From Clostridium cuniculi (GTDB taxonomy: Bacteria; Bacillota; Clostridia; Clostridiales; Clostridiaceae), in the NCBI RefSeq assembly GCF_004353185.1, contig NZ_SMUS01000002.1, positions 1 to 64,000 on the forward strand: 64,000 nucleotides of DNA, in the 5' to 3' direction. The position numbers were made by a program, and so were the translations under genes. Below, piece after piece: positions 44,931 through 56,120 of this stretch. The notes below the pieces were generated by a model that worked only from the letters and a program-made list of their open reading frames with translations, did no database searches and was not told the DNA's origin. The first letter of the stretch is position 1; each line of letters opens with the position of its first letter.

Positions 44931-47150
44931 TTACTCGTTAAACTCTTCTTCTGGTTTTGTTCCAAATTCTTTCTTAACTTCTGCTATTATTGAAGCTGTT
45001 TCTTCACTTGGTAAGATTTCCTCTAAATTTTGTTCGCTATCTAATATATCAAAGAATATTTCTCTATTATCAATATCAACTTTAGAACACTTAACTTTTA
45101 CAGAATCACCTAATCTATAAACCTTTTTGTTTCTTTGACCTAAAAGCATTAAATGTTGTTCATCATATATATAATAATCATCATCTAAATCAGTTATATG
45201 AACAAGACCTTCTACAGTATTTGGAAGTTCAACAAATATACCAAATGATGTAACTGAAGAAATGATACCTTCAAATTCTTCTCCAATTCTATCCATCATA
45301 TATTCTGCTTTCTTTAAATCATCAACTTCTCTTTCAGCTTCTTCTGCAAGTCTTTCCATTTCTGATGATTGCTTAGCTGCTATATCAACTATTGGTGCTA
45401 ATCTAGTGGCTCTCTTATCATCAATCTTACCATTTAAATACTCCTTAATTATTCTATGAATTTGTAAATCAGGGTATCTTCTGATTGGTGATGTAAAGTG
45501 ACAATAGTATGTTGCTGCTAAACCAAAATGTGATGAACATTCTGGAGTATATTTTGCTTTCATCATACTTCTTAATAAAAGAGTACTAACTACAGTTTCT
45601 TCTTTTTTACCTTTTACCTTCTCTAATACTTCTTGAAGAATTCTTGGATGTATATCTTGCGTTACCTTCATTGTATATCCTAAGTTATAAATGAAATCTC
45701 TAAATTTCTCTAATTTTTCTTCATCTGGATTTTCATGAATTCTATATACAAAAGGTAAATTAGTCCAGAACATATGCTCCGCAATAGTTTCATTACAAAC
45801 AAGCATAAATTCTTCTATTATTCTATTGGCTATTTCTCTTTCATATGGTTTTATATCTATTGGCTTACCATTATCATTTAATATTATTTTACACTCTTCA
45901 AAATCAAAATCTATAGCTCCTCTTTTCATTCTCTTTTCTCTAAGAATTAAACAAAGCTCTTCCATTGTTTTAAAGTCATCTACTAAATAATCATATTTCT
46001 TAATAAGTTCTTCATCTTTATCTCTTAATATCTTAGTTACATCTGTATAAGTCATTCTTTCAGATGTTTTAATAACTGTTTCAGCTATTTCATGATCACA
46101 AACTTTCCCCTTGTTATCAATAGTCATAAAACAACTTAATGCTAATCTATCAACCTTAGGATTAAGTGAACATATACCATTAGAAAGTTTCTTTGGAAGC
46201 ATTGGTATAACTCTATCTATTAAATAAACAGATGTCCCTCTTTTTAATGCTTCTTTATCTAGTGGATTCTTTTCTCTTACATAATGTGTAACATCCGCAA
46301 TATGAACTCCCAATCTATATTTGCCATTATCTAATCTTTCTATAGAAACAGCATCATCAAGGTCTTTTGCATCTTCACCATCTATAGTAACCATTCTAAG
46401 ATTTCTAATATCTTTTCTTCTTTTTATTTCACTTTCTTCTATTTCCTCAGAGATTCCATCAGCATAAGCTAAAACTTTTGGTGGGAATTCCTCTGGAAGA
46501 CCATGCTTCTTTATTATAGTTAAGATATCTAATCCCTTTTCTCCCTTTTTACCTAAAACCTCTTTAACTATTCCTTCTGGACTTCTTCTCTTTTCAGGCC
46601 ATTTAGTTACCTCTACAATAACTACATCTCCATGTTTTGCCCCATTCTTATCTTTTTTAGAAACAAATATATCTTGGTTTAGTCTAGTATCTTCAGGAAC
46701 TACAAATCCAAAATTTCTACTATCTTCATATACACCAATTATTCTATTATTTGCTCTTTCAAGTACTTCTACAACTTCTCCTTCTCTCTTCTTACCATTG
46801 ATATCATCTCTAGTAATTTGTACAAGTACTATATCATTATTCATTGCCCCATTAATAAATGAACTTGGAATAAATACATCTCTTTCTCCTTCTTCTTCCG
46901 GTATTAAAAATCCAAATCCTTTTTTATGTGCTTGAAGTTTACCTTTTATTAATCCTAGCCTTTCAGGAACTGCAAACTTATCTTTTTTAGTTCTTACTAT
47001 TGAACCCTCCAATTCCATTACTTTTAATGCTCTTTTAAAAGCCTTGTACTCATCTGGATTAATATCAAAAACTGCAACAAGCTCTTGAATATCCATCGGT
47101 CTATATGCTTCTTCTTTCATAAAGCTAAGTAATGTTTCTTTTATTCCCAT
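44931..47150 (-). CDS. rnr: Ribonuclease R
   Basis: A 739-residue 3'-5' exoribonuclease. An N-terminal winged helix (QELVAVFDINPDEYKAFKRAL) and cold-shock domains precede the RNB catalytic domain (TIDGEDAKDLDDAVSIERL, with the Mg-binding aspartates), and a C-terminal S1 domain (GEEFEGIISSVTSFGIFVEL) follows. It degrades structured RNA and assists tmRNA-mediated mRNA decay, consistent with the neighbouring smpB. GGAGGAAATTAC precedes the ATG. Confidence 0.96.
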   Translation of the reverse strand: MGIKETLLSFMKEEAYRPMDIQELVAVFDINPDEYKAFKRALKVMELEGSIVRTKKDKFAVPERLGLIKGKLQAHKKGFGFLIPEEEGERDVFIPSSFINGAMNNDIVLVQITRDDINGKKREGEVVEVLERANNRIIGVYEDSRNFGFVVPEDTRLNQDIFVSKKDKNGAKHGDVVIVEVTKWPEKRRSPEGIVKEVLGKKGEKGLDILTIIKKHGLPEEFPPKVLAYADGISEEIEESEIKRRKDIRNLRMVTIDGEDAKDLDDAVSIERLDNGKYRLGVHIADVTHYVREKNPLDKEALKRGTSVYLIDRVIPMLPKKLSNGICSLNPKVDRLALSCFMTIDNKGKVCDHEIAETVIKTSERMTYTDVTKILRDKDEELIKKYDYLVDDFKTMEELCLILREKRMKRGAIDFDFEECKIILNDNGKPIDIKPYEREIANRIIEEFMLVCNETIAEHMFWTNLPFVYRIHENPDEEKLEKFRDFIYNLGYTMKVTQDIHPRILQEVLEKVKGKKEETVVSTLLLRSMMKAKYTPECSSHFGLAATYYCHFTSPIRRYPDLQIHRIIKEYLNGKIDDKRATRLAPIVDIAAKQSSEMERLAEEAEREVDDLKKAEYMMDRIGEEFEGIISSVTSFGIFVELPNTVEGLVHITDLDDDYYIYDEQHLMLLGQRNKKVYRLGDSVKVKCSKVDIDNREIFFDILDSEQNLEEILPSEETASIIAEVKKEFGTKPEEEFNE

Positions 47151-47383
47151 GTAATTTCCTCCGTTTAAATATATTTAACCTCATCCAATATTTTCTTATA
47201 CGCACTATTTATTATACTACCACATGTAAGTTTTTTTATTCAATAAGTAGTGCTTATAATATCCTTATTATATTTTATTCAATACAATACCTTTTCAATT
47301 CATAATAAATACTTTATATTATATTATTTCCACATCTTCACTTAGTAAAAACAATTGATAAAAATTTTTTTATTAGAAATTAC

Positions 47384-47417
47384 TAAAAAAAATAGATCAC
47401 CAACCATTAGTGATCTA
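47384..47417 (-). terminator. Terminator of secG
   Basis: TAGATCAC (47393-47400) pairs with GTGATCTA (47410-47417) and is followed on the minus strand by eight T residues. Confidence 0.88.
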
Positions 47418-47426
47418 CATTATATT

Positions 47427-47657
47427 CTAAATTATATTTAAAACTATTGTATTTATAGCAAATAAAAGCATTGAAACTATAGTAACTTTAACTAACATTG
47501 CTTCCTTAGTCTTTGACTTATTTTTAGTAAAGAATGTCTCACTTTTACTACCTTGAATTAACCCACTTAAAGCATCAGCTTTACTCTTTTGCATTAATAT
47601 TGAAACAACAACTATTAATCCTAGAACCGCTTCTAAAACAAATAAAAAAGTCTTCAC
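47427..47657 (-). CDS. secG: Preprotein translocase subunit SecG
   Basis: A 76-residue, two-helix SecYEG component (FLFVLEAVLGLIVVVSILMQKSK; SGLIQGSKS loop; LVKVTIVSMLLFAINTIVL). I chose GTG at 47657, with GGGAGGTG 5 bp upstream. A longer frame reaching 47732 would overlap the promoter, so it is rejected. The gene is between rnr and the glycolipid operon, the usual clostridial neighbourhood. Confidence 0.93.
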   Translation of the reverse strand: MKTFLFVLEAVLGLIVVVSILMQKSKADALSGLIQGSKSETFFTKNKSKTKEAMLVKVTIVSMLLFAINTIVLNII

Positions 47658-47703
47658 GGTTACACCTCCCATATCGTACTTTCGTGCATACTCACTTAAT
47701 TTT

Positions 47704-47732
47704 ATCATAACATAATAGAAATTATATATCAA
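47704..47732 (-). promoter_or_regulatory. Promoter of secG
   Basis: TTGATA (47727-47732), 17 bp and TATGAT (47704-47709) on the minus strand, about 45 bp before the GTG start. Confidence 0.8.
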
Positions 47733-47766
47733 GATTATTTACAAATAACTCCATTATTAACCATAA

Positions 47767-48846
47767 CTACTTTTCCCTTATTATATCTTTATTATACAAC
47801 CCTTTGAATATATATTTACCATAATATTTATTTCTTGATATCCTAATAAAAAGTACAATTATTCCACTAACTATCACAAATAAATAAAAACTAATTCCTC
47901 TACTTAATAACATTGCAGAATTTAAAGTATTTACTGGAAATAAAGTTTTAAATAATGTTAAAAAAACACTTTCACTACTTCCTACAGAACCTGGAAGCGG
48001 TATAGCTGATACTGAAATAAATAAAATTGATTGAAGAGAAAAAACAGTAAAAAATGAAAAGGTTGATAAATTAAATGCCTTATATACAAAAAAGGTTATA
48101 CTGTACATAAAAGATGCTTGAACAAATGTTGTTAATACTACTTTTGTTACAACCTCTTTATTATTATTTATAAATAATGCACCTTCTTGATATTGTTTAA
48201 TTTCTTCTCTCACTCCTTCTATTATCCTTTTTTCATCTATAAATTTTATTTTACTAATTACTTTAAAAGCTAAATCTACTATTCTATTTATAAATGACTT
48301 TGAAAATATAGCTACTAATATAAAACAAAATATAATACAGTTAATTGCTATTCCTATAAAAATTAATATCTTAATTGCAGTATTAAGACTTACAATAAAA
48401 TCATAATTTACTATAAATGATATTATTGCAATAGTTATAGTAGTAAATTGAAAACTAGCAAGTTCTATAAGTAATACTAACGAAGAATGTGAAATCTTAA
48501 TTCCATCTTTATTCATGTAATAAACTTGCATTGGTTGACCCCCTGATGCTGATGGTGTTATTGAGCTAAAGAAAAAACCTACAAATGAATATTTTAATCC
48601 TCTAAAAATACTTATATCATAAGAAAATAATCTAAGCATACGTCTAATATTTATTCCTTCACAACATATAAATAAAAACATACATAGTATTCCTAAAAAT
48701 ACATATATCACATTAACATTTTTTAGAGATTTTAATATACTTTCTATACTATTGTCCTTAAATAAAATTAAGAATGTAATTGCAATTAAAGTTATAAAGA
48801 ATATACTATTTTTCAAAATCCTGTTTGCACTTATAGTCTTATTCAT
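47767..48846 (-). CDS. Flippase-like membrane protein (LPG_synthase_TM / UPF0104 family)
   Basis: A 359-residue integral membrane protein with about eight helices. The conserved SASGGQPMQVYYM and the C-terminal AIPLPGSVGSSESVFLTLF segments are the family signatures shared with the MprF flippase half and archaeal AglD. It overlaps the deacetylase gene by 8 bp. A role in moving a glycolipid made by the operon is plausible but not shown by sequence. Confidence 0.82.
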   Translation of the reverse strand: MNKTISANRILKNSIFFITLIAITFLILFKDNSIESILKSLKNVNVIYVFLGILCMFLFICCEGINIRRMLRLFSYDISIFRGLKYSFVGFFFSSITPSASGGQPMQVYYMNKDGIKISHSSLVLLIELASFQFTTITIAIISFIVNYDFIVSLNTAIKILIFIGIAINCIIFCFILVAIFSKSFINRIVDLAFKVISKIKFIDEKRIIEGVREEIKQYQEGALFINNNKEVVTKVVLTTFVQASFMYSITFFVYKAFNLSTFSFFTVFSLQSILFISVSAIPLPGSVGSSESVFLTLFKTLFPVNTLNSAMLLSRGISFYLFVIVSGIIVLFIRISRNKYYGKYIFKGLYNKDIIREK

Positions 48847-49522
48847 AAAGTTCCCCTACCTTTAAAAATTCATATCCTTCTTCAATCCATATAGGTATTG
48901 TTCTTTCTAAAGCCTCTATAGTTCTTTTAGGTGCTTCATTTTCACCTCTTCCATCATGAAGACAAATAATGCTTTTATTTTTTGATTGCATTATTAATCT
49001 ATTTGATATTTCATCTGATGTTATATCTGATTTCCAATCCCCTATAATTACATCCCAAAGTACTAACTTTAAATTATATTTTTTTAAATTTATAATAGTT
49101 GATAAATTAAGATGTCCCCATGGTGGTCTAAATGATTTTACATTAATATTTAATCTTTTCATTATTCTTAAACTTTCTTTAAAATCATTACTTGTATATA
49201 ACGGTCCATTTAAAAGACCATTTTTGTGTTCTAAAGAGTGAAGCCCTATAGTATGTCCCTCTTCTTCCATTCGTTTTATAATTTCATAATTTTCTTCAGC
49301 AAATTTAGCTACAACAAAAAATGTGGCCTTTATATTATATTTTTTAAGTAAATCTAATAATTCAACTGTATATTTCTCATCAGGTCCATCATCAAAGGTT
49401 AATGATAAAAACTTTTTTTCCTCTACGTAATTAGGAATTGGAGTGCCCTTAAATTTATAGTAAAAGGTAGGAATAATACTATATGATAACAACAAAACTC
49501 CTATTATACATATAATTATCAT
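48839..49522 (-). CDS. Membrane-anchored polysaccharide deacetylase (NodB family)
   Basis: A 227-residue protein with an N-terminal membrane helix (MIIICIIGVLLLSYSIIPTF) and a NodB domain outside. The metal-binding motif is SLTFDDGPDEKYT with HSLEH, and the RPPWGH segment and the final CLHDGRGEN His are present. It removes acyl groups from a glycan or glycolipid. It begins 2 bp after the glycosyltransferase stop, and its ribosome binding site lies in that gene. Confidence 0.9.
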   Translation of the reverse strand: MIIICIIGVLLLSYSIIPTFYYKFKGTPIPNYVEEKKFLSLTFDDGPDEKYTVELLDLLKKYNIKATFFVVAKFAEENYEIIKRMEEEGHTIGLHSLEHKNGLLNGPLYTSNDFKESLRIMKRLNINVKSFRPPWGHLNLSTIINLKKYNLKLVLWDVIIGDWKSDITSDEISNRLIMQSKNKSIICLHDGRGENEAPKRTIEALERTIPIWIEEGYEFLKVGELYE

Positions 49523-49524
49523 TT

Positions 49525-50598
49525 TTATGCCTCCTTCTTAAACTGTTCTATAACACTTAATATCTCTTCTTGATTAATATTTTCCTTAACCTTCTTCATA
49601 TTACTTTTCATTTTTAAAATAGCCTTATCATCATTTATAAGTGATAAAATATCCTTAGCTATATCCATTTCTTCATTCCAAACTACTTGTCCAATTTTTC
49701 TTTTTTCTATAAATTTAGCATTCTTAACTTCCTGAAGTAAAAATGGATTAACTACATAAATAGGTGTCTCACTGTAAATTGCCTCAAATAAAGTTATTCC
49801 ACCAGATTTAGATATTATTAAATCTGCTCTTTTCATATAAAAATCTATCTTATTTGTATATCCTAAAACCTCAATATTTTTATACTTACTTTTCAATTGT
49901 TCAAACATTTTTTTATTATTTCCTGTTATTACTGTTGTTTTTATATTCTTCTCATTGTTTAATGATTCAAATAAATTTTTATTAAATGAAATTAACCCTA
50001 AACCACCACCCATAATTAAAATCTCTTTTGATTTATTTTTATCAAATTTTATAATCTTATCTTTAAAACCTTGTTTAACTGGAATTCCACTAACTATTAT
50101 TTTATTTTCATCAATTCCTTTATCAATTAAGCTTTTCTTTATACTTATATCACCAACAAAATAAAAATCTGTATTATTATGAATCCATTCACTATGGCTA
50201 GAAATATCAGTTATAAATGTAAATAGAGGAATATTAGATTTCTTTAATGATTTATATTTAGAAATATATTGTGAACTTATAGGTAAAGTTGAAATAACTA
50301 TATCCGGATTAAACTCTAAAAATAATCTATCTAATCCTTTTACAAAAAAATAATTAAATGTTTTTATATTATTATCCTCATTATTTATATTTACGAAATT
50401 ATATAAATTTGACCATTTCGTCACTAATGTATTAAAACTTTTATAAAGGATCTTACTGGCTGTTGGCATTAAATAATCTAATATATCAACTATGCTAACT
50501 TCTATATTAGAATCTCTACTACTTATTTCTTGCCCTATTGCTTCTGATACGGAATAATGTCCCATTCCAAATTTTCCTGTTAAAATTAATATTTTCAT
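49525..50598 (-). CDS. Glycosyltransferase of the diacylglycerol glucosyl/galactosyltransferase type (GT28-like)
   Basis: A 357-residue GT-B enzyme related to MGDG synthases and UgtP. The N-terminus has ILILTGKFGMGHYSVSEAI, and the C-terminal donor site is ADLIISKSGGITLFEAIYSETPIYVVNP. It probably transfers a hexose from UDP-sugar to diacylglycerol on the inner face of the membrane. I chose ATG at 50598, with GGAGAG upstream; the frame from 50613 starts inside that site. It heads a three-gene operon with the deacetylase and flippase-like protein. Confidence 0.85.
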   Translation of the reverse strand: MKILILTGKFGMGHYSVSEAIGQEISSRDSNIEVSIVDILDYLMPTASKILYKSFNTLVTKWSNLYNFVNINNEDNNIKTFNYFFVKGLDRLFLEFNPDIVISTLPISSQYISKYKSLKKSNIPLFTFITDISSHSEWIHNNTDFYFVGDISIKKSLIDKGIDENKIIVSGIPVKQGFKDKIIKFDKNKSKEILIMGGGLGLISFNKNLFESLNNEKNIKTTVITGNNKKMFEQLKSKYKNIEVLGYTNKIDFYMKRADLIISKSGGITLFEAIYSETPIYVVNPFLLQEVKNAKFIEKRKIGQVVWNEEMDIAKDILSLINDDKAILKMKSNMKKVKENINQEEILSVIEQFKKEA

Positions 50599-50641
50599 AA
50601 TATTTCTCTCCAATGCTTGTTTGCTATACTTTTATTATAAA

Positions 50642-50686
50642 AAGCAAATATTAAGATTTATTTAGATTAAATCTTAATATTTGCTT
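50642..50686 (-). terminator. Strong hairpin upstream of the glycosyltransferase gene
   Basis: A 19-bp perfect stem, AAGCAAATATTAAGATTTA (50642-50660) with 50668-50686, is followed by CTTTTTATAAT on the minus strand, 44 bp before the start. It could end upstream transcription or act as an attenuator. The 50690-50830 strip shows nothing else. Confidence 0.7.
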
Positions 50687-50837
50687 ATATAAACGCATTA
50701 TTTTATTAATATTTTATTAATATTTAATATTCTCTTTGCTTAAAATTCTTTTTTACTTAAACTTTCTAAATTAATTTTAGCTAATGAAGAATATTTTTCA
50801 TATCGATTCATCTTTCATTTTTATTACAATTTTGTAA

Positions 50838-50874
50838 TAAAAAAAGACTGCTCACCTAAGTGTAACAGTCTTTT
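50838..50874 (-). terminator. Terminator of the first GH130 gene unit
   Basis: AAAAGACTG (50842-50850) pairs with CAGTCTTTT (50866-50874), followed by T residues on the minus strand. A separate TTATTACAAAATTGTAATAA-like palindrome is at 50821-50840. Confidence 0.82.
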
Positions 50875-50965
50875 AGAGGAAAATTGTATAAAAATATAAT
50901 ACTTAAGCTTTTTAAAGAAACCTCAGGCAAGTTCGAGCAACCAAATTGAAAATTTTGGCTCTCAC

Positions 50966-51985
50966 TTACTTAAATTCTACGTCGTCTCCGTCTACTAATT
51001 CTGAATTTTCTTTTATATATTTAACTAGTTCATCAACTTGTGCATATGCTACTGCAACATAAGTGTCTGCTGCTCCGTAGTAAATTGCTATTCTTCCTGT
51101 TTCAGGATCTTGAAGTGTTGCACATGGGAATGCTACATTTGGAACAAATCCTGTTGTTTCGTATTCCTTTTCTGGAGTTAGTAAATAATCTCTTGTTCTA
51201 TATAAAACCTTTGATGGATTATCTTTATCTAATATTGCAGCCCCCATACTATATACAAATCCATTACAAGTTCCTGAAACTCCATGATAGAACATTAACC
51301 ACCCTTCTGATGTTTCGATTGGTGTTGCTCCACTACCAATTTTAGTTCCTTGCCACCAACCTTGGCCACCTTTAGTCATTACTCTTCTATGTCTTCCCCA
51401 ATGAACTAAATCTGGACTTTCACTTAAGAATATATCTCCAAATGGAGTATGTCCACTATCACTAGGTCTACTTAATAATAAGTATTTATCATTAACTTTT
51501 CTTGGGAATAAAACACCATTTCTGTTGAATGGAATAAATGGATTTTCAAGTCTAACAAATGTCTTGAAGTCCTTTGTCATTCCTAATCCTAATGCTGCTC
51601 CACCAAAGTCACAACACCAAACAATATAATAAGTATCTTCTATTTTAACTAATCTTGGATCATAAGCATAACTTGGTTGATAATCATTTCCTTGCTCATC
51701 TATCCAATGAATTTCTTCATCTTCAATATCCCAATTTAAAGCATCTTTACTTCTTCCTAAATGTAATTGTGGTCTACCATTTTTATGGTCTGCTCTAAAT
51801 ACTCCTATAAATCCATCTTCGTATGGAAGTACTGCACTGTTAAAAATTCTTGCACTCTTCTTTGTTGGATTCCAGTCTATAATTGGATTATTATCATGTC
51901 TCCAAACTACTCCCTCAAATCCTTCTGGTTTTTCTTGCCATGGCATATTTTTTACTGCATCACCGTAAATTTTAACTTTTTCCAT
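50966..51985 (-). CDS. GH130 glycoside phosphorylase (mannooligosaccharide-type)
   Basis: A 339-residue five-blade propeller enzyme acting on beta-mannosides by phosphorolysis. The family residues are seen in IFNSAVLPYEDGFIGVFRADHK, AYDPRLVKIEDTYYIVWCCD, and GWWQGTKIGSGATPIET with FYHGV. The length fits GH130_2 enzymes such as beta-1,4-mannooligosaccharide phosphorylase, which releases mannose-1-phosphate; the exact linkage is not certain. I chose ATG at 51985 after GGAGGGTATT. A cre-like ATAAACGCTTTTAT is at about 52037-52050. It stands apart from the downstream esterases by 230 bp. Confidence 0.88.
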   Translation of the reverse strand: MEKVKIYGDAVKNMPWQEKPEGFEGVVWRHDNNPIIDWNPTKKSARIFNSAVLPYEDGFIGVFRADHKNGRPQLHLGRSKDALNWDIEDEEIHWIDEQGNDYQPSYAYDPRLVKIEDTYYIVWCCDFGGAALGLGMTKDFKTFVRLENPFIPFNRNGVLFPRKVNDKYLLLSRPSDSGHTPFGDIFLSESPDLVHWGRHRRVMTKGGQGWWQGTKIGSGATPIETSEGWLMFYHGVSGTCNGFVYSMGAAILDKDNPSKVLYRTRDYLLTPEKEYETTGFVPNVAFPCATLQDPETGRIAIYYGAADTYVAVAYAQVDELVKYIKENSELVDGDDVEFK

Positions 51986-52216
51986 AATACCCTCCATCAT
52001 ATATCTTATAAGTATAAATTGTTTACTACCATTATCCATAAACGCTTTTATTAATTTGTAATTTACTTAACGAAAAACTTTTTCAAAACACTGTTAACAA
52101 TTACATATTTAATTTACTATTACTTTAACTTTATTACTATAGATTTGCTTCTTTATCTTTGTTTTTGTATATATTTCTGTAAAAATGCTAAATTTTTAAT
52201 TAAAACACTAAAAAAT

Positions 52217-53299
52217 TTAAATCCAAATCTCTTCTCCAAAACCTTTAATAAATTCTGTTAATTCTTCTGCCATTTCCTCTGCCTCTGGAATTCTTAAATG
52301 ACCTGGTGTTCCAATTCCATTTCTTTTAAATTTAAATCTAACAATCTTTTCATCATTAATTTCCTTTGTCATTTCGTCTAAAGCAATATCCCAACCTTCA
52401 TTATGACATAATAATGTTGTAATAATAACGAACAATGCATTAGGATATTTACTTCTTAAATCAAGAATAATTTCCTTATACTTTGATTTCCAATGTTCTC
52501 TTTTTTCTTTATCATTATTAATATAATCAATAGGATGAGAATCATTTTGGCCAAGCGCCATAATAACTACATGAGGTGTATATCTACTAAAATCCCACTT
52601 ATTACACTCACCAAGTTCAGCACTATATCTTAGCTTATCATAAGTAGATTCCAACCCTTTGTATCCTAAACTTGGATTAAAATAACCTGTCCCATCTAAT
52701 ACAGCAATTCCTCCTTGAGCATTATTATTAATTTCTGCCCCTAATTTTCTTGCTGTAATCATAGAATATGAATACCATGAGTTTGAATATATTCCTTCAT
52801 GTCCTTCTGGATCAGATTTCCCTACATATTCAACTGCTTCAGAAACTTCACCTGCTGATACTGAATCTCCAAAACATTCAATTCTTCTATTGCTTTTTGC
52901 CTCTGGAGCTTCTAAGTGACATCCTTTTTCTAATATAATTCCATAAAAATCAAAATAATGGGCTGCATCAGATCTTTTAAATAAAATTAAGTCATGAACC
53001 TCTTCACTTAATCCTTCTGCAATATCTAATATAATATCTTTATTATGTTCTTCTATTACTGCCTTTCCTGTAATATCTCCATCTATAATAAATCCAATTG
53101 CATTTTCATAACATGCATGTACATTTTTAATAGCTACTTTAACAGACCTTCCAGTAAACCTTGTTTTAATCATACTTCCAGCATAAATAATTGTAGGAGC
53201 CTTAGGATTTTCAAAATCTACTCTTCCCATATATTGATAATTTAAATTATCTGATTCTATTAATGTATACTTGTTTTTATCTAAATCTTTTAAATACAT
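52217..53299 (-). CDS. CE2-like acetyl esterase (jelly roll plus SGNH hydrolase)
   Basis: A 360-residue cytosolic esterase of the CE2 (acetylxylan/glucomannan esterase) type. An N-terminal beta-sandwich (FTGRSVKVAIKNVHACYENAIGFIIDG) is followed by an SGNH hydrolase. The nucleophile is in FGDSVSAGE, the second block is NAQGGIAV, the third MALGQND, and the catalytic His in GTPGHLRIPEAEEMAEEL. No signal peptide is seen, so it should deacetylate imported oligosaccharides. It begins 11 bp after the SGNH gene and shares its operon. Confidence 0.85.
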   Translation of the reverse strand: MYLKDLDKNKYTLIESDNLNYQYMGRVDFENPKAPTIIYAGSMIKTRFTGRSVKVAIKNVHACYENAIGFIIDGDITGKAVIEEHNKDIILDIAEGLSEEVHDLILFKRSDAAHYFDFYGIILEKGCHLEAPEAKSNRRIECFGDSVSAGEVSEAVEYVGKSDPEGHEGIYSNSWYSYSMITARKLGAEINNNAQGGIAVLDGTGYFNPSLGYKGLESTYDKLRYSAELGECNKWDFSRYTPHVVIMALGQNDSHPIDYINNDKEKREHWKSKYKEIILDLRSKYPNALFVIITTLLCHNEGWDIALDEMTKEINDEKIVRFKFKRNGIGTPGHLRIPEAEEMAEELTEFIKGFGEEIWI

Positions 53300-53310
53300 T
53301 TCCTCTCCTC

Positions 53311-54417
53311 CTAAGAAACTAAAAATCCCATTATATATGCTTCTATTGATTTATTATCATTTAACACTTTAATTTCAATTTTATGCCTTCCATTTAATAA
53401 ATCTTCAACTAATACTTCAGTTGCGGAATAATCTCCCCATCCATTCTTAAAAAAAGTATCAATAATTATCTCTTCTTTATAATCAACCTTAACAGCTAAC
53501 TTTGCTGCAGTTTCTTTTATAGTTTTTTTATATAATAAGAATATATTTTTTCCTTCTACATTTACTGATAAATTTGCTTCTCCACCAGTTTCAGAAATAA
53601 ATTTCCATCCATCTTTAAATACTTGAAACCCTTCATTATCTACAGAAAATCCACTTATTTTTTTTACATCTAAGTTATTATTATTCATTATTATTCCACA
53701 TGTATATTTATCGCCGAATAAAGGCTGTCCAAGTTCTATTTTATTTACTTTAACTTCTTTCAAATTCTTATATATATCTTCCATAAAAGTAGTTAATAAA
53801 TTGGATATTATAAAATGACCATAGTCATTTGGATGTACCTCATCACTTGCAACATCTTCCCACTTCAATCTATTTGTAATCATTTCTGTATAAATTGAGT
53901 TTCTAAAACTTATCATTGGTAGATTATATTTCTTACCTATCTCTATTTGCTGTGGTTGAACATTACTTCCATCAAAATTGCTCATAAATACTTCAATTAT
54001 TGCTGGTGGATTTTCTACTGATAATATTCTTCTTATTATACTTTCATAAGCAACCTTATCATAAATACTATCCTTATCATTTACAGCAAAATCAATAAAT
54101 ACTATGTCTGGATTTTGTGATAATACTTGCTTTTCTACTCTATGAGCCCCTATTATTGATCCTGTTGCTCCAACCCCTGCATTAACATATTTTACATTTA
54201 CATTTTTGAACTTGTCCTTAAACCATTTATAAGTTCTACTAGCATAACAATCTTCAAATTTTGTTGCATTGCACCCTTGAGTTATTGATCCTCCTAAAAA
54301 TGCTATAGTAATAGCTTGTCCATTTTTCGCTTTATTCATTGCTTTTTCAATTCTAGAAATATCACCTTTACTAACTAATGAATTATTAATCATATCTGTT
54401 GTTACTTTAAATTCCAT
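53311..54417 (-). CDS. SGNH/GDSL hydrolase with C-terminal beta domain
   Basis: A 368-residue cytosolic hydrolase. The nucleophile block is AFLGGSITQGCNAT, the Gly block NAGVGATGS, the Asn block FIDFAVND, and the Asp-His pair in ASDEVHPNDYGH. A beta domain of about 140 residues follows. It probably removes acetyl groups from mannan oligosaccharides with the next gene. I chose ATG at 54417 after GGGGGAG; a GTG at 54432 would start inside that site. Confidence 0.85.
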   Translation of the reverse strand: MEFKVTTDMINNSLVSKGDISRIEKAMNKAKNGQAITIAFLGGSITQGCNATKFEDCYASRTYKWFKDKFKNVNVKYVNAGVGATGSIIGAHRVEKQVLSQNPDIVFIDFAVNDKDSIYDKVAYESIIRRILSVENPPAIIEVFMSNFDGSNVQPQQIEIGKKYNLPMISFRNSIYTEMITNRLKWEDVASDEVHPNDYGHFIISNLLTTFMEDIYKNLKEVKVNKIELGQPLFGDKYTCGIIMNNNNLDVKKISGFSVDNEGFQVFKDGWKFISETGGEANLSVNVEGKNIFLLYKKTIKETAAKLAVKVDYKEEIIIDTFFKNGWGDYSATEVLVEDLLNGRHKIEIKVLNDNKSIEAYIMGFLVS

Positions 54418-54569
54418 CTTATTCTCCCCCACTTTATACAGACATTTTTATTACTCATAATCAAAACCTTTTCTTGATTTAATTATATAATTGTTATAGT
54501 TATTAATATTATTTAAACTAATTCTGCTTAAAAATCACCAATAAATCTTAATAAAAGTATATTAAATTT

Positions 54570-54608
54570 ATAAAAAGAAAAGGCAAATAGCCTAATTTAC
54601 TATTTGCC
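54570..54608 (-). terminator. Terminator of eno
   Basis: GGCAAATAG (54582-54590) pairs with CTATTTGCC (54600-54608), followed on the minus strand by TTTTCTTTTTAT. Confidence 0.88.
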
Positions 54609-54619
54609 ACTTCTATTAT

Positions 54620-55927
<1,308 letters not shown>

Positions 55928-56040
55928 TTATTTTTAACATTAAATGAAATATTTTATTCCAAAATCTAATATCTACCCATTTATTTTTTACATCCGAAAC
56001 AAATAATATTCTACTTTCTTAATAATTTATTTAATTACAA

Positions 56041-56106
56041 AATATAAAAGTCAAAAGCTTGCCAATATAAGTTATATTAATTATTAGCTCTTGACTCTTA
56101 TATTTA
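56041..56106 (-). terminator. Terminator of the kinase-like gene
   Basis: On the minus strand AATATAAGAGTCAAGAGCT pairs with AGCTTTTGACTTTTATATT across an AT loop and runs into TTTTG. It lies 15 bp past the stop. Confidence 0.8.
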
Positions 56107-56120
56107 ATATCATAATTCTT

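Noticed and set aside
47657..47732. An N-terminally extended SecG starting at 47732
   Set aside because: The extension overlaps a good promoter and is not in the SecG family. GTG at 47657 has a strong ribosome binding site.
53045..53245. Many short plus-strand frames opposite minus-strand genes across the window
   Set aside because: They lack ribosome binding sites and protein-family features and lie wholly inside well-supported genes on the other strand.
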